Counted from the stretch's first letter, positions 37,194-49,629 are shown. The stretch is DNA of 64,000 nt from Thamnaconus septentrionalis (GCA_009823395.1 CM020514.1:3124966-3188965); one strand, 5' to 3'. The notes: generated from the sequence alone by a model not told the origin. Program-made: numbers and translations.

Positions 37194-38375
37194 TTAGCAG
37201 CGCCTAGTCCGCAGTATCTTAAGTGTCAAAATTAGTTTAACAGATTTTCTGAACCAGGGATAAAAAAGTGCATAGATGACAGGATTTAAACATGAATTAA
37301 AGTACAGCAGATAAACTGTGAAAGATACAGAGGAATCATTAATATTGATATCCTGGCCTGCAAGGTATGGAAAAAAATATGGAGGGAAACATATTAAAAA
37401 AATTAGCACTACTACACCCAGAGTGATTGCTGCCCTGAGTTCAGATTTCTGAGGTTTCACACTTACTGAACTACTTGCTATGTGCACCACACGCATAGCA
37501 CGGGCCTGAGACAACGCCACTGAAAAAATCCTGGTGTACAGCACTATGATAGTAGCGACGGGGGCTATTAGGGTACATAAAAAGTCAACCATTCCTATGG
37601 CATTGTTAAATGCAAGCACACACTCCCCATAGCAGGAATTAAATGCATTAGGATCTCCCAGAAAGCTGCTTAAGAGAAGACAATTGTAGAGAATAGAGCA
37701 CATCCAACAAAGGCAAATAGCGATCTTTGTTCTCCCCGTAGTCACTCTGATGGGGTAGTGCAGAGGGCCACAGATGGCCAAAAAGCGGTCAATCGATATG
37801 AGCACCATATTTCCAACAGAAGATGAAGTAATTATGACATTCAACATGCAAAACAGGGCACACATGGATTCACCAAGGTACCAACAATCATCTGTCAAAA
37901 ACAATCCACTCAGCATGGCAAAAATGCCCACAAGGAAGTCTGAGACGCCCAAGGAGAGGATGAGAAGGTTAGTAGGGCTCTGGAGATGCCTGGGGGGAGA
38001 GAAAACAATCATTTAATGGGAATGACTTTTGAACGTTATCATTACCATCAAGAGCAATTTGCCCCATTTAACAAAAATTCAATGTCAATATCACAATTAC
38101 TTGCAAAACATTATCTTTAAAATGAAGATACTCTTACGCAAAATGACAAAATGAGCCAAAAAATTCAGATGGAAAAAATATATGCAAGGGGATGATCTTT
38201 GCCTGAAGTGCGAGATAGTAATGATGACCAGCAGGTTGAGCGCTGCCGTGAGAAGAGACATGAAGATCATCAGACTTCTAGTGAGTGTGACATTGGGTCG
38301 ATATGTTGTGGTTCTCCTGCAGGATGTGTTCAGGAGATGTGGGAAGCAGAGTTCATCAGCTTCAAGGGACTCCAT
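37194..38375 (-). CDS. TAAR-F: divergent two-exon TAAR with Asn at 3.32 and a GC splice donor
   Basis: Exon 1 is 38375-38203 (173 nt, identical length to the other copies) and exon 2 is 37989-37194 (796 nt), giving 322 residues. The phase 2 junction falls exactly where the others splice, but the donor reads CAG|GCAAAG instead of GT, so a GC-AG intron is implied. The acceptor is CCCCCCAG. It has LQSPTNLLILSLGVSD in TM2, DRF instead of DRY, CFPP in TM6 and NPVIYALFYPWFRKS. Position 3.32 is Asn (MLNVIITS), while 5.42 is Asp (MVDFLCTL). Loss of Asp 3.32 with Asp 5.42 retained matches what has been described as non-classical amine recognition in teleost TAARs. If the GC donor is inactive, exon 1 would read on to an early stop. 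Confidence 0.88.
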
Positions 38376-39112
38376 CTGCAGGGACACAAGCGTTGACACA
38401 GAAGTAGTTTGCAGTTTGTCTGCTTTGACATATACTTGTCAATAACATCAATACAAAAAAAACATACAGTGCGGGGTGTTTTTCTTTTTTAGATAAATGT
38501 AAAAAATAACTGTAAAACCATCGATGACATACTGTACCTGTTTTTCTTGGCAAAACCCAATGAAGGCAACATGCAAAACTGTATTTTCCAAATTATCCCA
38601 GTAGTTGTGTAACTGATGATAATGTATAGTCCAAAGTCCTTCATGGAAGTCCTTTACCATTATCATAAAACTAAATGCTACACCATGTTGCACAGACATG
38701 GGTGTGTTTAGATGTCGGCAGACTCGACATTTTTATTGTCTTGCCTCCAGTTCACCATTCCAATCACAATCCCATAGTGGTTAAGGTATGCTAGTGGGAA
38801 CTCACGAAACAAAAACTAAGACCACCCTCCTCTTTCTTTTTCTTTTTTTAGAGTGTGTCTTTGTTGTCTCGTTATGTGTTTTCATTCACATGACCTGCCT
38901 GGCAGTTTGGGGAACACGCTAAAGGGCAATTGCATCAGACATATTTTCTGTGCGACCAGGTGCCAGGAAGCTGGTTGAAGGCCAGGAAAGTGCCTCCCTT
39001 TCTTTTAGACTCTAAACATTTGTTGACATGTTCAAAGCTATACGTGCTTCAACAACTTTCTGCACACTTCTTCAGAAGCGTCACATGGTGTTGATGTGTC
39101 TTGTGGGTTTTT

Positions 39113-39373
39113 TAAGGTGGAGGTCAGTGGTCTAGTGTCTACCGTAAGTCTGTGAGGTTGTTGGTTCAACCCCCTGGCCAGGTCATACCAAAGACTTTAA
39201 AAATGGTTCCTGCTGCCTCCCTGCAGGTTGGCCTGAACTTGGGGGGTTAGCTCACCCAGTGATTCCTGTGCATGGCACCGCTGCTGCTCACCGCTCCAAC
39301 AGGGGATGGGTCAAATGTGGAGGACAGATTTCATATCCTTCGGGATGTGACAATCACTGGGACTTTAACCTTT
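39113..39373 (+). repeat. tRNA-derived SINE
   Basis: The head ggtggaggtcagtggtctagtg and the downstream ggttgttggttcaacccc look like the A- and B-box region of a Pol III promoter. They are followed by ctggccaggtca, ggggatgggtcaaatgtggagg-acagatttca and a gtgaca-atcactgggactttaac tail typical of fish SINEs. Confidence 0.7.
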
Positions 39374-40408
39374 TAAATCTACCCTTGTCACAGTCCCATG
39401 TGTTTGGCAGCGTCTAGGCTCTCTAATCCTGGCCCATGGTTCTTTTCTGAATTTCAGTGGGAACCAGCAGCGGTATTTATGGCTTTCAATATGGATGACA
39501 CAGTGGGGGATGTCAGACAGCAGTACCATGATACTGTTACATCGAAAGCAACGCAAGCAATCAGTAAGGCAGTAAAAACTTGACAAGAAATTAGCAAGTG
39601 TTTCATTCATCACCCGCAGAGCTCCGTTGGCATCTGTGGATCTGGTTCTTCTTTCTGGATGCCGGTCCACCTGCTGAGGGTGGGGTGTATCCTGCGTGCT
39701 GTGGCTTGGCTGTCCTTAAGAATGCCATGACAGGATTAGGGCCCTGTTGTTTGCTGGACTATTGGTGTCTGTTTGCCAATGATGGGCACTTTGTTTGACA
39801 TGCCGCTTTGGATTGCACTGCGGTCTGTGGTGCTCTGGACTCCTTGGTGCCCTGTCTGGCTTTGAGAAGTCGCAGCATCCATGCTAACTCCAACACAAAC
39901 ACACGCAAATGCACATGCTGTAGATACTCATGGCAATACAATAACTGTTTGTGCAGATTTTTTACATCCATACAAACATTTGTAGCATATTATTTTTGCA
40001 TGATATGTTTCTTTTATTGTCAATGACTCTGTTTACATTACAGTGTTCTGTTTTGTTCTGGCTTTTGTGTTGCTTTGTCTGGCTCTGCGCAGTCTATCAT
40101 CTAACAGCCAACCATCAGAGCCTTAATGGACACTCTGACTGGAGGAACTGACCTCCTAGGGCCGCATTAGTTTGGAGCCTGTTAAATCCTGAAGGAAGGC
40201 GTGTTACCAATAAGCCGCATCAATGACATGAACTGGTGAAGAAATTGGAAAAGGTTCCACCAACCAGGAGCTGGAGGACAGGCCAACCACAGTGGACAAA
40301 TTGTCTCTACTAAGCCAGTTTAAGACTTGTACATACAGTAGATAGATATCACACAAACCAATTTAAAAATGTTTTTGTATATTAAAATGTATGTTTAAAA
40401 CATGATAT

Positions 40409-40750
40409 TGTAGGAGTGCGGGAACAAAAGCGGCTGGAGGCTGCGCTAGTGCTCAGAGGAAATCGGTACTCTTCTTTATTTCGCGCTCAACAGTTCAAAA
40501 TTACATGACAACACACACTCTTCAGTCACACCCCCCGCACCCCAACACCGCTAAGGAACATGGGTAACGTAGTCTTGCTACGACAATAGCAAACGCCAGA
40601 TGGCTGTGAATTCGAACCCACATGACCTACATATCTTCACTAGTGAGCGGCCACTACACCCTTCCCCCCAGAGTTCACAAGCACTGGCCCCAAATAACGA
40701 CTAGGGACCCGAATAACCCGTCCACTAGTCACTAGTGAGTGGCCACTACA
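40409..40750 (-). mobile_element. Solo LTR
   Basis: On the minus strand it begins tgtagtggcc and ends cactcctaca (TG...CA), with a short terminal inverted repeat tgtag/ctaca. It is flanked on both sides by atat. It holds a polyadenylation signal (gcgaaataaagaag) about 90 bp before its end, as in a U3-R-U5 layout. A cactagtga motif occurs twice in the putative U3. No internal retroviral or gypsy sequence is adjacent. Confidence 0.65.
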
Positions 40751-42204
40751 ATATAAGTTTTGACAGCACACATTCAAAAATGCCCAACATATAAATAAAA
40801 AAATAAAGGCAGAGGCAACATTTAAAAAGTGAGAAACAACTAAAAAATATCTAAATATCGATAACTAAATAGGTTCATCTCAAGTCCACCAGTCTGCAAG
40901 TCCAGAGCTGGCACAGTTTCACCAGACTGGAAGAGATCCTCTTTGGCAGTTGTTGCTGTACCCTGGGGATGTACTGTATATGGTGAAGAGGAGCGGGTCC
41001 AGCACAGTCCCTTGAGGTTCTCCTGGGCTGTTGACCACATTGGCAAATGTTATGGACCTCAACTTGGTATACTGTGGCTCTGAGGTTCTTGGGAATCCAA
41101 GAACACTGGTGTTTCTTTAAGCAGAAGGGGTTTGTTGGGATAAAAGCACTTGAAAAGTAGATAAATTAAATCCTGACTGTTCCACTTCCCTTGTGAAGGT
41201 GTTGGAGTGTGAGGCCCAAAGAGCCAGCTACACAGCTTCTTGCCTTGACTGCAGCAGCTGCAAACAAAGTTCACACAAAGTTTGAAAGAGGAAAAGTTCA
41301 GACAACCTTTGTAATGTGGAATTATCTTGACACAATCGTGAAAAAAGTACAGGAAACAATGTTTCCACATCTGTTCTTTGTTTTCCCCTGCCATAACTGT
41401 ATCAAAAATAAAGATAAATGGTGAAATTGAAATTAATTTTAAAGTTTATTCAAATAAGATTGCTCAAGTTGTTTTGAAAAACAGTCACAAAACAAAAACA
41501 TTCTCGTGTCTACTAGTAAATAGACCCGGTCCCTTGAGATAACACCCAAGTAACCCTCTCTGAGCATTCCTCATTAAGGACTCACACCTTTGCATATTAG
41601 CTTCAGAAGTGACAGTGACTAATCCCAAAAGAACAAGTCTAATCAGAAGTGTTAAGAAAAACACACAATGGCATTCGTGCATCAACACAAATGTGACGAG
41701 ACATGATGCAACCTCTGCATAATGCAAGCTAATTAGACACAAACACTAAAGTTAATAGTTCCAAATGAGCCTGAGGTGCTTTTACTTGGAACACATTCCA
41801 AAAAAAAAATAAATAAATAAAAAGTTTTTACATGTTCTAATATAGTGGTTTGTGCTACCTAATAAAGATTGAAATGTTGTTGATTGTTTCAGTCAAATTT
41901 ACAAAGTTTGTGTTTTCAGTAAATCCTGTATCAAATAAAGAAGATTTTATCCTCAAATCACTAATCACTTTTCCCACTTTCTGTTTCAAAACAAGTATTG
42001 TTGTGAATGGATTGTTTTTTGTTTTTGTTTGGATTTTGAATTTGAATTGAATTGAATTGAACTGAATTGAATTGAATTCATTAAACTTTATTTATCCCCT
42101 CAGGGCAAATAAGAGGCAAGAGGAGTTGTTCAGCTCAGTTGTTCATGAAATTATTTTGAAAAACATACATATAGTATTTTACTTAGTACTGTATAGCTAT
42201 GTAC

Positions 42205-42266
<62 letters not shown>
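42205..42266. repeat. Compound TA/CA/TA microsatellite
   Basis: TA repeats, then CA repeats, then TA repeats, continuous over about 60 bp. Confidence 0.93.
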
Positions 42267-43124
42267 CAGTACAAAGTTATATAGTTATATAGCTTTACCA
42301 GGCATCACCAGTGTTTACCTTTTAAAATTGAATAAACATTTTCATGAAGTTTAAGGTTTTAAAGTTTAAATGACAATAATCTATCTCACTTGAGGCAGTA
42401 GTACCATACAATTCATTTGGTGACAATATCTGCAATTCCAATTGTTGACAGGTCACTAAGGCATTCTAAGACCTGTCAACCACAGCTTAAAAAGCCTTAA
42501 AGGCTCAGGCAATAATTACAGGCGATATTAGTGAGGTTTGGGTTGGGCTGTTGTTTTCTTGACTGAGACTTTCTTGACTGTGAATTGCCCCTGCAAAGAA
42601 AATACTGAACATACGTTGACTTTTTCACGTGGCCTTCACTCGCATCGGGGATGGAGCATTCCAGAACTTTGAAGACACCCAATATTATTTTCAGTGGCAA
42701 CGAAGCCATTGTGGATATACAGACATGGACACCATTTTTGGTAGCCTTCCGTTAAAGAAAGAAAAACCCACAATGGTCACCGTAATAACTTGAAACTGTC
42801 GAGAGCAGTAATAAATAAAACATAGAACACCCCTACAAAAGTTCACTCAAAAGATAATTTAATATGACGCGTGTGTGTGTGTGTGTGTGTGTGTGTGAAT
42901 AAAATGCATAAATAGATTTTTTAAAAATCTGCCCTTATTCTTCAATTTCAGTTTATTACATCCCATCCACACTTGAGGTATTGATAAAGTTATGAAACAA
43001 AGTGACAAAAATTATAAACAAATAAATAACCATAAATACAACAATAGACGCTCCCTTTGAGGTCTGTTGCTTTGCCATAATGTTTTTTAAGTTTGACAGA
43101 CAAATGTAACACCTTTATAATCTT

Positions 43125-43158
<34 letters not shown>
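43125..43158. repeat. GATA microsatellite
   Basis: About eight tandem ATAG units, with a separate GT run 230 bp to the left (42870-42897). Confidence 0.95.
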
Positions 43159-43391
43159 TTGTGTGTGTCAAACTATGAGCAGAAAAGCAATAAAAATGAA
43201 AAATGTGAAATGTTACAATTCTATAAATATTCAAATTTATATTACCAGTAATTTATAATAAGGTGCGCATATTTATATGAATTACTATTTAGTATGATAC
43301 AGACAGACATGATAGCAGCAGGGTTTGGATTCATATTAAAGTTGGCCTGTGTCTCCCCCTGCTGTCGGAACCAGTGCTGAGGCGAGATGGC

Positions 43392-46300
43392 TCAGCTACT
43401 CCTCGTGTATGTATGTGTTGACTTTGACCTCATTTCCACATAGACGGAGTTTTCAGGTCCTTTGTTGGTGAACTGAAACAAAACAGTTACATATTTACAG
43501 CTTAATTTCGTTTTTCTTCTCTGGGGGGAGGTCAGAGAACCCAGAGAGAAGCCATGCAGACACAGGGAGAACATGCAAACTCCCACAGGGAAAGACGCCG
43601 CAACCTTCTTGCTTGATTTTTTTTTTCCGTCATTCATTCTAGCATTGCTGTCATGATCAGATTTATCAGATGTGTTTAAATATCAGCTCTGTGTGTCTTG
43701 CAATCTTTTTTTTTTTTTTAATAGCTTGAGCCAAATCACAATTGAAATCATGCTATTGCAAAGTAATGCAAGTTACAGGTGCATTTCAAACCGATAGGCA
43801 TCATTATGCACACTTCCGGTCAAAGGTTTGGCCACATACTTCTGATTTAACGGTTTTTCTTTCATTTTTCATGACTCTTTACATTGTAGATTGTCACTCA
43901 AGGCATCAAAACTATAAATGAACACATATGGAATACGTATTCTCCAAAAAAGTGTGAAATAACTCAAACAAGTTTTACATTTTAGATTATCCAGAATAGC
44001 CACCCTTTATATAAAACATATTTAGGTATTAAACCTTTTCTTCTTTTGCCACATTAATCCACATATCTTGGTCATATATTTGATGACTTCAGTATGAATT
44101 TATAGTGTAGAAAGTAGGAAAGATAAAGAAGAAACAAGTGAGTCCAAACTTTTGACTGGTAGTGTCCTTTGTTTGAATTATTCATGGCTATGACTGGCCT
44201 GTTAAGGGATCATTAAATAGCCCAAGCCTAAAGCAAAACTATTTATGAAACTCAACGCCACACATTTAATTCCGCATCCTTGCATTGAGAATGGGCGAAA
44301 GAACAAAAACAAACAACCGCCTGAACATAACTGCCAGCTAGAAAGAGTCACTGGGCCTCAAGTAAACGGAACCGTCTTTCATAGCTTTTGCATTCAGTTT
44401 TACATATAAGCAGGGAGTTACTGTAGCAGAAAAACAAGCGGTATGTTCATTGTATGTACTACAGCATTGTAGTATAGATTGAATTTCATTACTTATTTCT
44501 TCCCTGTTAAGTTCCTACATCATCTGTCCAAGCATCAGATTTCAGGTTTGGATTGTTGCTTTGATTTCACCAGTGAGTTTAGCGCACTGTTGCTTTGCGA
44601 CAGAATGAGTCATTTTCTAATGTCTGGTTTCACAAACATATGATGAATTAAACTGCAATGGATTAAACATCTCACTTTCAAAAGGCAGAACGTGATTGTC
44701 TAATGGCTAATTTGTGAAATTTTACCCTTCACGAATATCGTAATGATATATTTTCTTTCAAAAGCGAATATCGTCATCTGGTCCAGTCAAAAATATTCCA
44801 ACTGTACCAAGGGCATATTTATGGTAATTATATACTTTTTTCAACGTCTGTAACAAAATCAAGTGAGATATGGATAGTCACCCTTTGTCCGATGTAAGCA
44901 GTGGTGATGGCACAGCTGTACAGGACCATCAGGGCCAGCACACCAATCACAATCCACAGCAGCAGGTGAGACTGGGCAGGGCAAGTTGGGCGGTGTTCGC
45001 ATGCTTCCCTTTCACCTGGTAACATAGTTGAGATCAGTTCCAGCCACGACATACTGTCGACATGCAAGTTTGAGATATTGGAGATGAACCATAAAAAAAA
45101 AAAAAAAGGTGAACCTCTGACAATAAACTAGTCTGTGAAATTAATTGTTGTGTTGTGTAATAATCACTTTTTTTTTCTTTTTTTTTTTTTAAAGTTGAAT
45201 AAAGGTTTAAACTCACCTGCAATGAGAATAGTTGGCGTCCCTTTTTTGGTGTAATCCACGTCGTTTACTTTTATTGTGAACTCACACTCGTATTTCAGGT
45301 TCATGGCTTGTGGACCAACGTTCAGGATGATGAAGAGATATGTGTTTGGACCGTCTTCATGCAAGACAACGCCCTCACAGTCTTTCATGCCCTTCTGGCA
45401 GAGCAGCCTGTGAGAAAGTTTGCCTGTTCTGGGGGGTGAAACAAGTGGTTGTTTGTAGTATGTATACAGAACATTGTGTAAAGGTCATGAGGTAACATCC
45501 TGCCTGAATGTTAACATGCTTTTCTGAAAGCTCACAACATTGTTGTATTTTTTTTGCAGATGTAACAGGCATTGTCGTTGACATTAATATGTGATGCGGT
45601 TGCGTCATTTCAAGATCTTCCTTCAAGATCTTCTTTTTGCACAGCGTTCTTTTTGTTGGTTCCATTGTTGTCTGTTTTAAAGTACACAGGGTTTAGTAGT
45701 GTATTTTTTTCATCAATTTTATATTTGCCTGCATACTGTTTGCAAAAATACCTCCAAAATTCTATTTTAGTTTTCTCCTATCAAATAAATAAAGTATTTT
45801 TGATTAAGCTAACCACACGCGCGCACACAAACGGTGAATTCTTTGTTTTTGCACAGATATTGTGCAGCCTTGTCATCTATATAGATACATTTCTCATCCT
45901 TATTTTATCAAACTTTCAAAAAAAAAAAAAAAAAAAAGTCAACACAGTCCACGCCAGTCCAATATTTAAACGCTGCTGGCAGTAATTACTGGTAGAAAAA
46001 AAAAAAAAAAATAGATGAACTCATAGGTTGAACGGAGGTGAAAATCCCTCTGAGAACCAACAGGATACGTACAATGGCAAGCTGTTGAGCTGGACGTCCT
46101 CGACCCTGCTGACGTTTGCCGTGTGCTGGCAGGTGATGGAGGCCGTCCCGTCTGCGTTCACCGTTTGATTGTGTGGCTGAATCACCTGGAAACCTGATGG
46201 GTGACAGAGACTCTGCTCTAACTCCGGCCGCTCACGCGACGTTGCGGCACTTTGTTTTAGCTTTTCGCAAAGAAAAATGAATAAACGGAATGACTGGAAG

Positions 46301-46546
46301 ACTTCAGCACGTCTTTCGTGTTCTTATTTTTATCATACTGCAATTCTCAAATGAAGCATTATTCCAGTACGTATTAGAATATTAAACATACTTTTTTTTT
46401 AAATATATATATCAGCGGTAGTAGTATATTGACTCCATAAGACCAATGGGTTGCCATTTGAAATGAGAGAGCATACCGTGGCCCGGGTGGAGAGTGAAGC
46501 TTGCAGCGAAGACAATGATGAAGATGTGTAGTTTGTTAGTTGCCAT
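43392..46546 (-). CDS. CD28/CTLA-4-family immunoglobulin receptor lacking the MYPPPY loop
   Basis: Five exons with matching phases: 46546-46477 (signal peptide), 46193-46073 and 45428-45217 (IgV, split), 45015-44882 (stalk and TM), 43472-43392 (cytoplasmic tail). The protein is 205 residues. The V domain has Cys at ITCQH, LLCQKG, KDCEG and YECEF, the four-cysteine pattern of CD28 and CTLA-4. The stalk EACEHRPTCPAQ supplies cysteines for dimerisation, and the TM is LLLWIVIGVLALMVLYSC. The tail carries SVYVEM, a YxxM motif like CTLA-4 YVKM and CD28 YMNM that binds PI3K. Where tetrapod relatives have MYPPPY, the F-G region reads KVNDVDYTKK. The start MATNKLHIF has a good context; an upstream in-frame Met is less likely. 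A T-cell co-stimulatory or inhibitory receptor is inferred; which of the two cannot be decided. Confidence 0.8.
43505..43610. repeat. Fragment of common interspersed repeat
   Basis: Holds gaacccagagagaagccatg and acagggagaacatgcaaactcc, as at 33183-33475 and 47600-47695. It lies in the last intron of the CD28-like gene. Confidence 0.65.
43810..44165. mobile_element. Tc1/mariner-derived MITE
   Basis: Termini acacttccggtcaaaggtttgg and ccaaacttttgactggtagtgt form an imperfect inverted repeat typical of Tc1-like fish MITEs. There is no transposase frame. It lies in the last intron of the CD28-like gene. Confidence 0.75.
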
Positions 46547-47994
46547 TTCAGTCCGTCTGCGCTGCGGGAACTGCGTCTGAATGTCCAGAAGACACATCAC
46601 AGCTGCTGGAAGGCAGAGCTCTCTACGAGACAGGAAACGTCGCACGATGCTAATCTAACCAAAAGTCGAGTTTCTGTTCAGGCTTCTTCCTTCAGGTTTC
46701 CTGCAGCTACCTGATCGCACTTATTAACATCTTAGTCATCTTGTGACGTCAACTTGCCACAGTGGCTTTTGTTACTTGTCTTTTTTTTTTCCCTTCCCTC
46801 TGTCTTACAACAGACTGAGAATGTGCATATATCAAACCACTTCCGGTGTTGGGTTCTTTCAGTAGCAGTTTTCGTGTCACAAATCAGGAGTTTTGAATGC
46901 AACTTTTTTTTTTTTCATGCCAGTCCCCCCGCACTGTGTTTTGCAGTTTGTTGACCACTCTGAGCAGTTCGACGAAGCACAAATGTTTAATTCCATTGTA
47001 TTTTTTTGAACGATACTAAATTAAAAAGTCACATTTAATATTGTTTCGGTGGTTACCACGGTTTCCCTGGCTGTGACCATCAACCCACCTTAAGCCCGTG
47101 TTTCCAAATCAGAATTTCCAGATCCGCCTTCACAATTTCGTGGTGCGGTTTGCCATTTCTGTCTCTTTTTTTTGTTTGTTTGTTTTTGTTTTTTTTCCTT
47201 TTTTGTGACAAGATATGATTCATCCTGTTCCGTGTGAATTCTACAGAGTCAACCAGTGGAAATTACTATTATGCCTCATCCTCACCTATCTGGTTTTCTT
47301 CCACATTGAACAAATTTTATATTGAAGAAACATCAAATCAACTGGTTGCAACCTGTAATATTGTTTTCTCCAAAAAAACTACGGCTCACTGTGAATTCTC
47401 ACTCACTGTATATGAACAGAGCTATGACTGTATTTAACTGGCACAAAGCACACAGCCTTTCTTACATTAGCCAGGCTCAACATTGAGGGCTCAACAATAT
47501 TAGTCATCGTGAACAAGTTCCGCTCCGTGGCAGTGCACTCCGAGCTAAATGAACCAACGCAAATCAGCTCTTCTGAAGCGGAATGTCAGCTGTTTGTTTT
47601 TGAACTGTGGGAGGAAGCCGGAGAGCCCACGCAGACACAGGGAGAACATGCAAACTCCTCACAGAAAGACCCGGGTCACCGCCGTGTCGCCATGTCAATA
47701 CAGAGTCAGCCAAAAATAATGTATACACAGCAGGAATATTTAATCTGTATAAATACTTCTAGATATCTCTTTTGAAATTTAATCAAATTACGATAACACT
47801 GTGTACTGCTGAACAATGTCTTCATAACTGACGCGTTACCTTCATGAATGGCGTTACCATCATAGTTGGCCATACACAGAAATGTTTGGAAGCCAATGGC
47901 CACCACTTTGAACATGTGTGTATACATTATTTTGGCCGACCCTAAGATATGTATGTATGTTTGTATGTATTCATGTAAAGTATGTTTATCTAAA

Positions 47995-48089
<95 letters not shown>

Positions 48090-48137
48090 AATACATGTGT
48101 GTATATATATACATGTGTATACACACACACACACACT
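47995..48137. repeat. Long compound AT/GT/CA/AT microsatellite
   Basis: Runs of AT, GT, CA and AT alternate, giving a GT tract followed directly by a CA tract, so the block can fold back on itself. Confidence 0.92.
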
Positions 48138-49530
48138 CATATAAATGTATATTTTGTCGTTGTTTGTGTGCGTGTGTGGATGATGAGTTGCAACTTGCAG
48201 GTGGCACCATTCCAAGAGCTGCCACCTGATTGGCTGCCGACAGTTCATAAGGCCCAGCCGAGACCGACGTCGCCCTCTCTTGCCCAGTCCCAAACCATCA
48301 GGACATCTGGCTGAGAATTTGTGTGCTTCTGCTGTGCGTTGTCTTGCAGCTGAGGTGCCATTCTGTTTGTACACCTGTTAAAAAATAATAATAATAATAA
48401 CAAAAAAAATCTCAGGGGTAGGTGATGCAAGCCTTTTTTCTTTGACATCCTGTTTTTCTCCTGTTCCACTGAGGAGTTGCGTGTCTGTTTTTTCGATTAC
48501 TGCCTTGCATGTCAGCAAAGCTGCTCTCGTGACAGCTTTCAACCACATCACACACAGTGGGTTTTAAAGTCTGATGAGTCTCTCATAGGAGAAAAAAAAA
48601 TATCATGAGATATGTAGAAAGAAAATGTGCTTTGAAGTCTGTTGAAAATAAACAAAAGCATTACAACTAACGCTGTCTGGCCCGACGTTATTCATCTCTA
48701 TATTGAACTGACTCTTAATACCCTGAAAAAAATGGATGAAATACAGCTATTTTATGACTTACTAAATATTAATATAATTTCTTCAAGTTCGGTGGGCCAG
48801 ATTAAAAAGCTTAACGGGCCGCATATGGCCCTCTTGCCCTCTTGCCCATTCCCGGTCTAGAGAGTCTGATGCAAGCTCCTACTTCAAAGCATTCCAGCAC
48901 ATTACGGCTGCGCCAAACTACACCAAACTACCCCAAAAAGTGTCTGGCCTTTGCTTCTCCGATGTAAGTTAGTTGGGAACGCCCAACAAGTATGCAGCTC
49001 AGTCATTAGAACATAGCATTAGCTACGATGGGCAGTCCTCTGTGCCTACAGGTTAGTGCGTGAGGCTGTGGTAGTTTTAAATGGACTACTAAATTTAGGC
49101 CTGGTGGCACAAATTTAGATGTTTAGATTCAGATGTGAATAAAAAAATAAAAAAATAAATAAAAACTGTCAGACAGACATTTGTGAAGTTTGCAAAGGGA
49201 GAAGAGTGGCACCAAGCCAGTCAAGTAAAGACTGTAGATGAGCTTCGTGAACTGGTGTCTTTCCCCCCCGAGAATCAGGGCATTGAATGATGCGACCAGA
49301 CTAGCTGACAGTTTTGCACTGACTGTTTTCTTCCCCGATGCTGTGAGGTTCAATTAACGCTGAGAAGTGGAAACCCCCCCCACCACCAAAAAAAGTGTCC
49401 ATAACACCACTGAAACTAAAGAGCATTTCCACTGTCTACCTGTCCTAGACCATAATTCAATCATTTGAAATATGTGAACTGGATGAGAATTGGGAGAATT
49501 CCCTGCACAAATTCAGGATTGAGGAAATCA

Positions 49531-49563
<33 letters not shown>

Positions 49564-49629
49564 GCAGTAGTAGTAGTAGTAGTAGTAGTAGCAGTAGCAG
49601 TACTAGTAGTAGCGGTACTACTAGTAGTA
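49531..49629. repeat. Compound TTA/GTA trinucleotide repeat
   Basis: A TTA run passes at about 49564 into GTA and GCA variants. Confidence 0.93.

Larger units (their letters stand above)
38376..43391. other. Intergenic between TAAR-F and the CD28-like gene
   Basis: Contains a SINE (39113-39373), a solo LTR (40409-40750) and microsatellites at 42205-42266, 42870-42897 and 43125-43158. A short tandem run of gaatt occurs near 42040-42080. No exon recognised. Confidence 0.55.

Noticed and set aside
47706..48374. A 222-codon minus-strand frame and several overlapping frames rich in Y, I, C, V, T and H
   Set aside because: Low-complexity translation of the AT/GT/CA microsatellite at 47995-48137.
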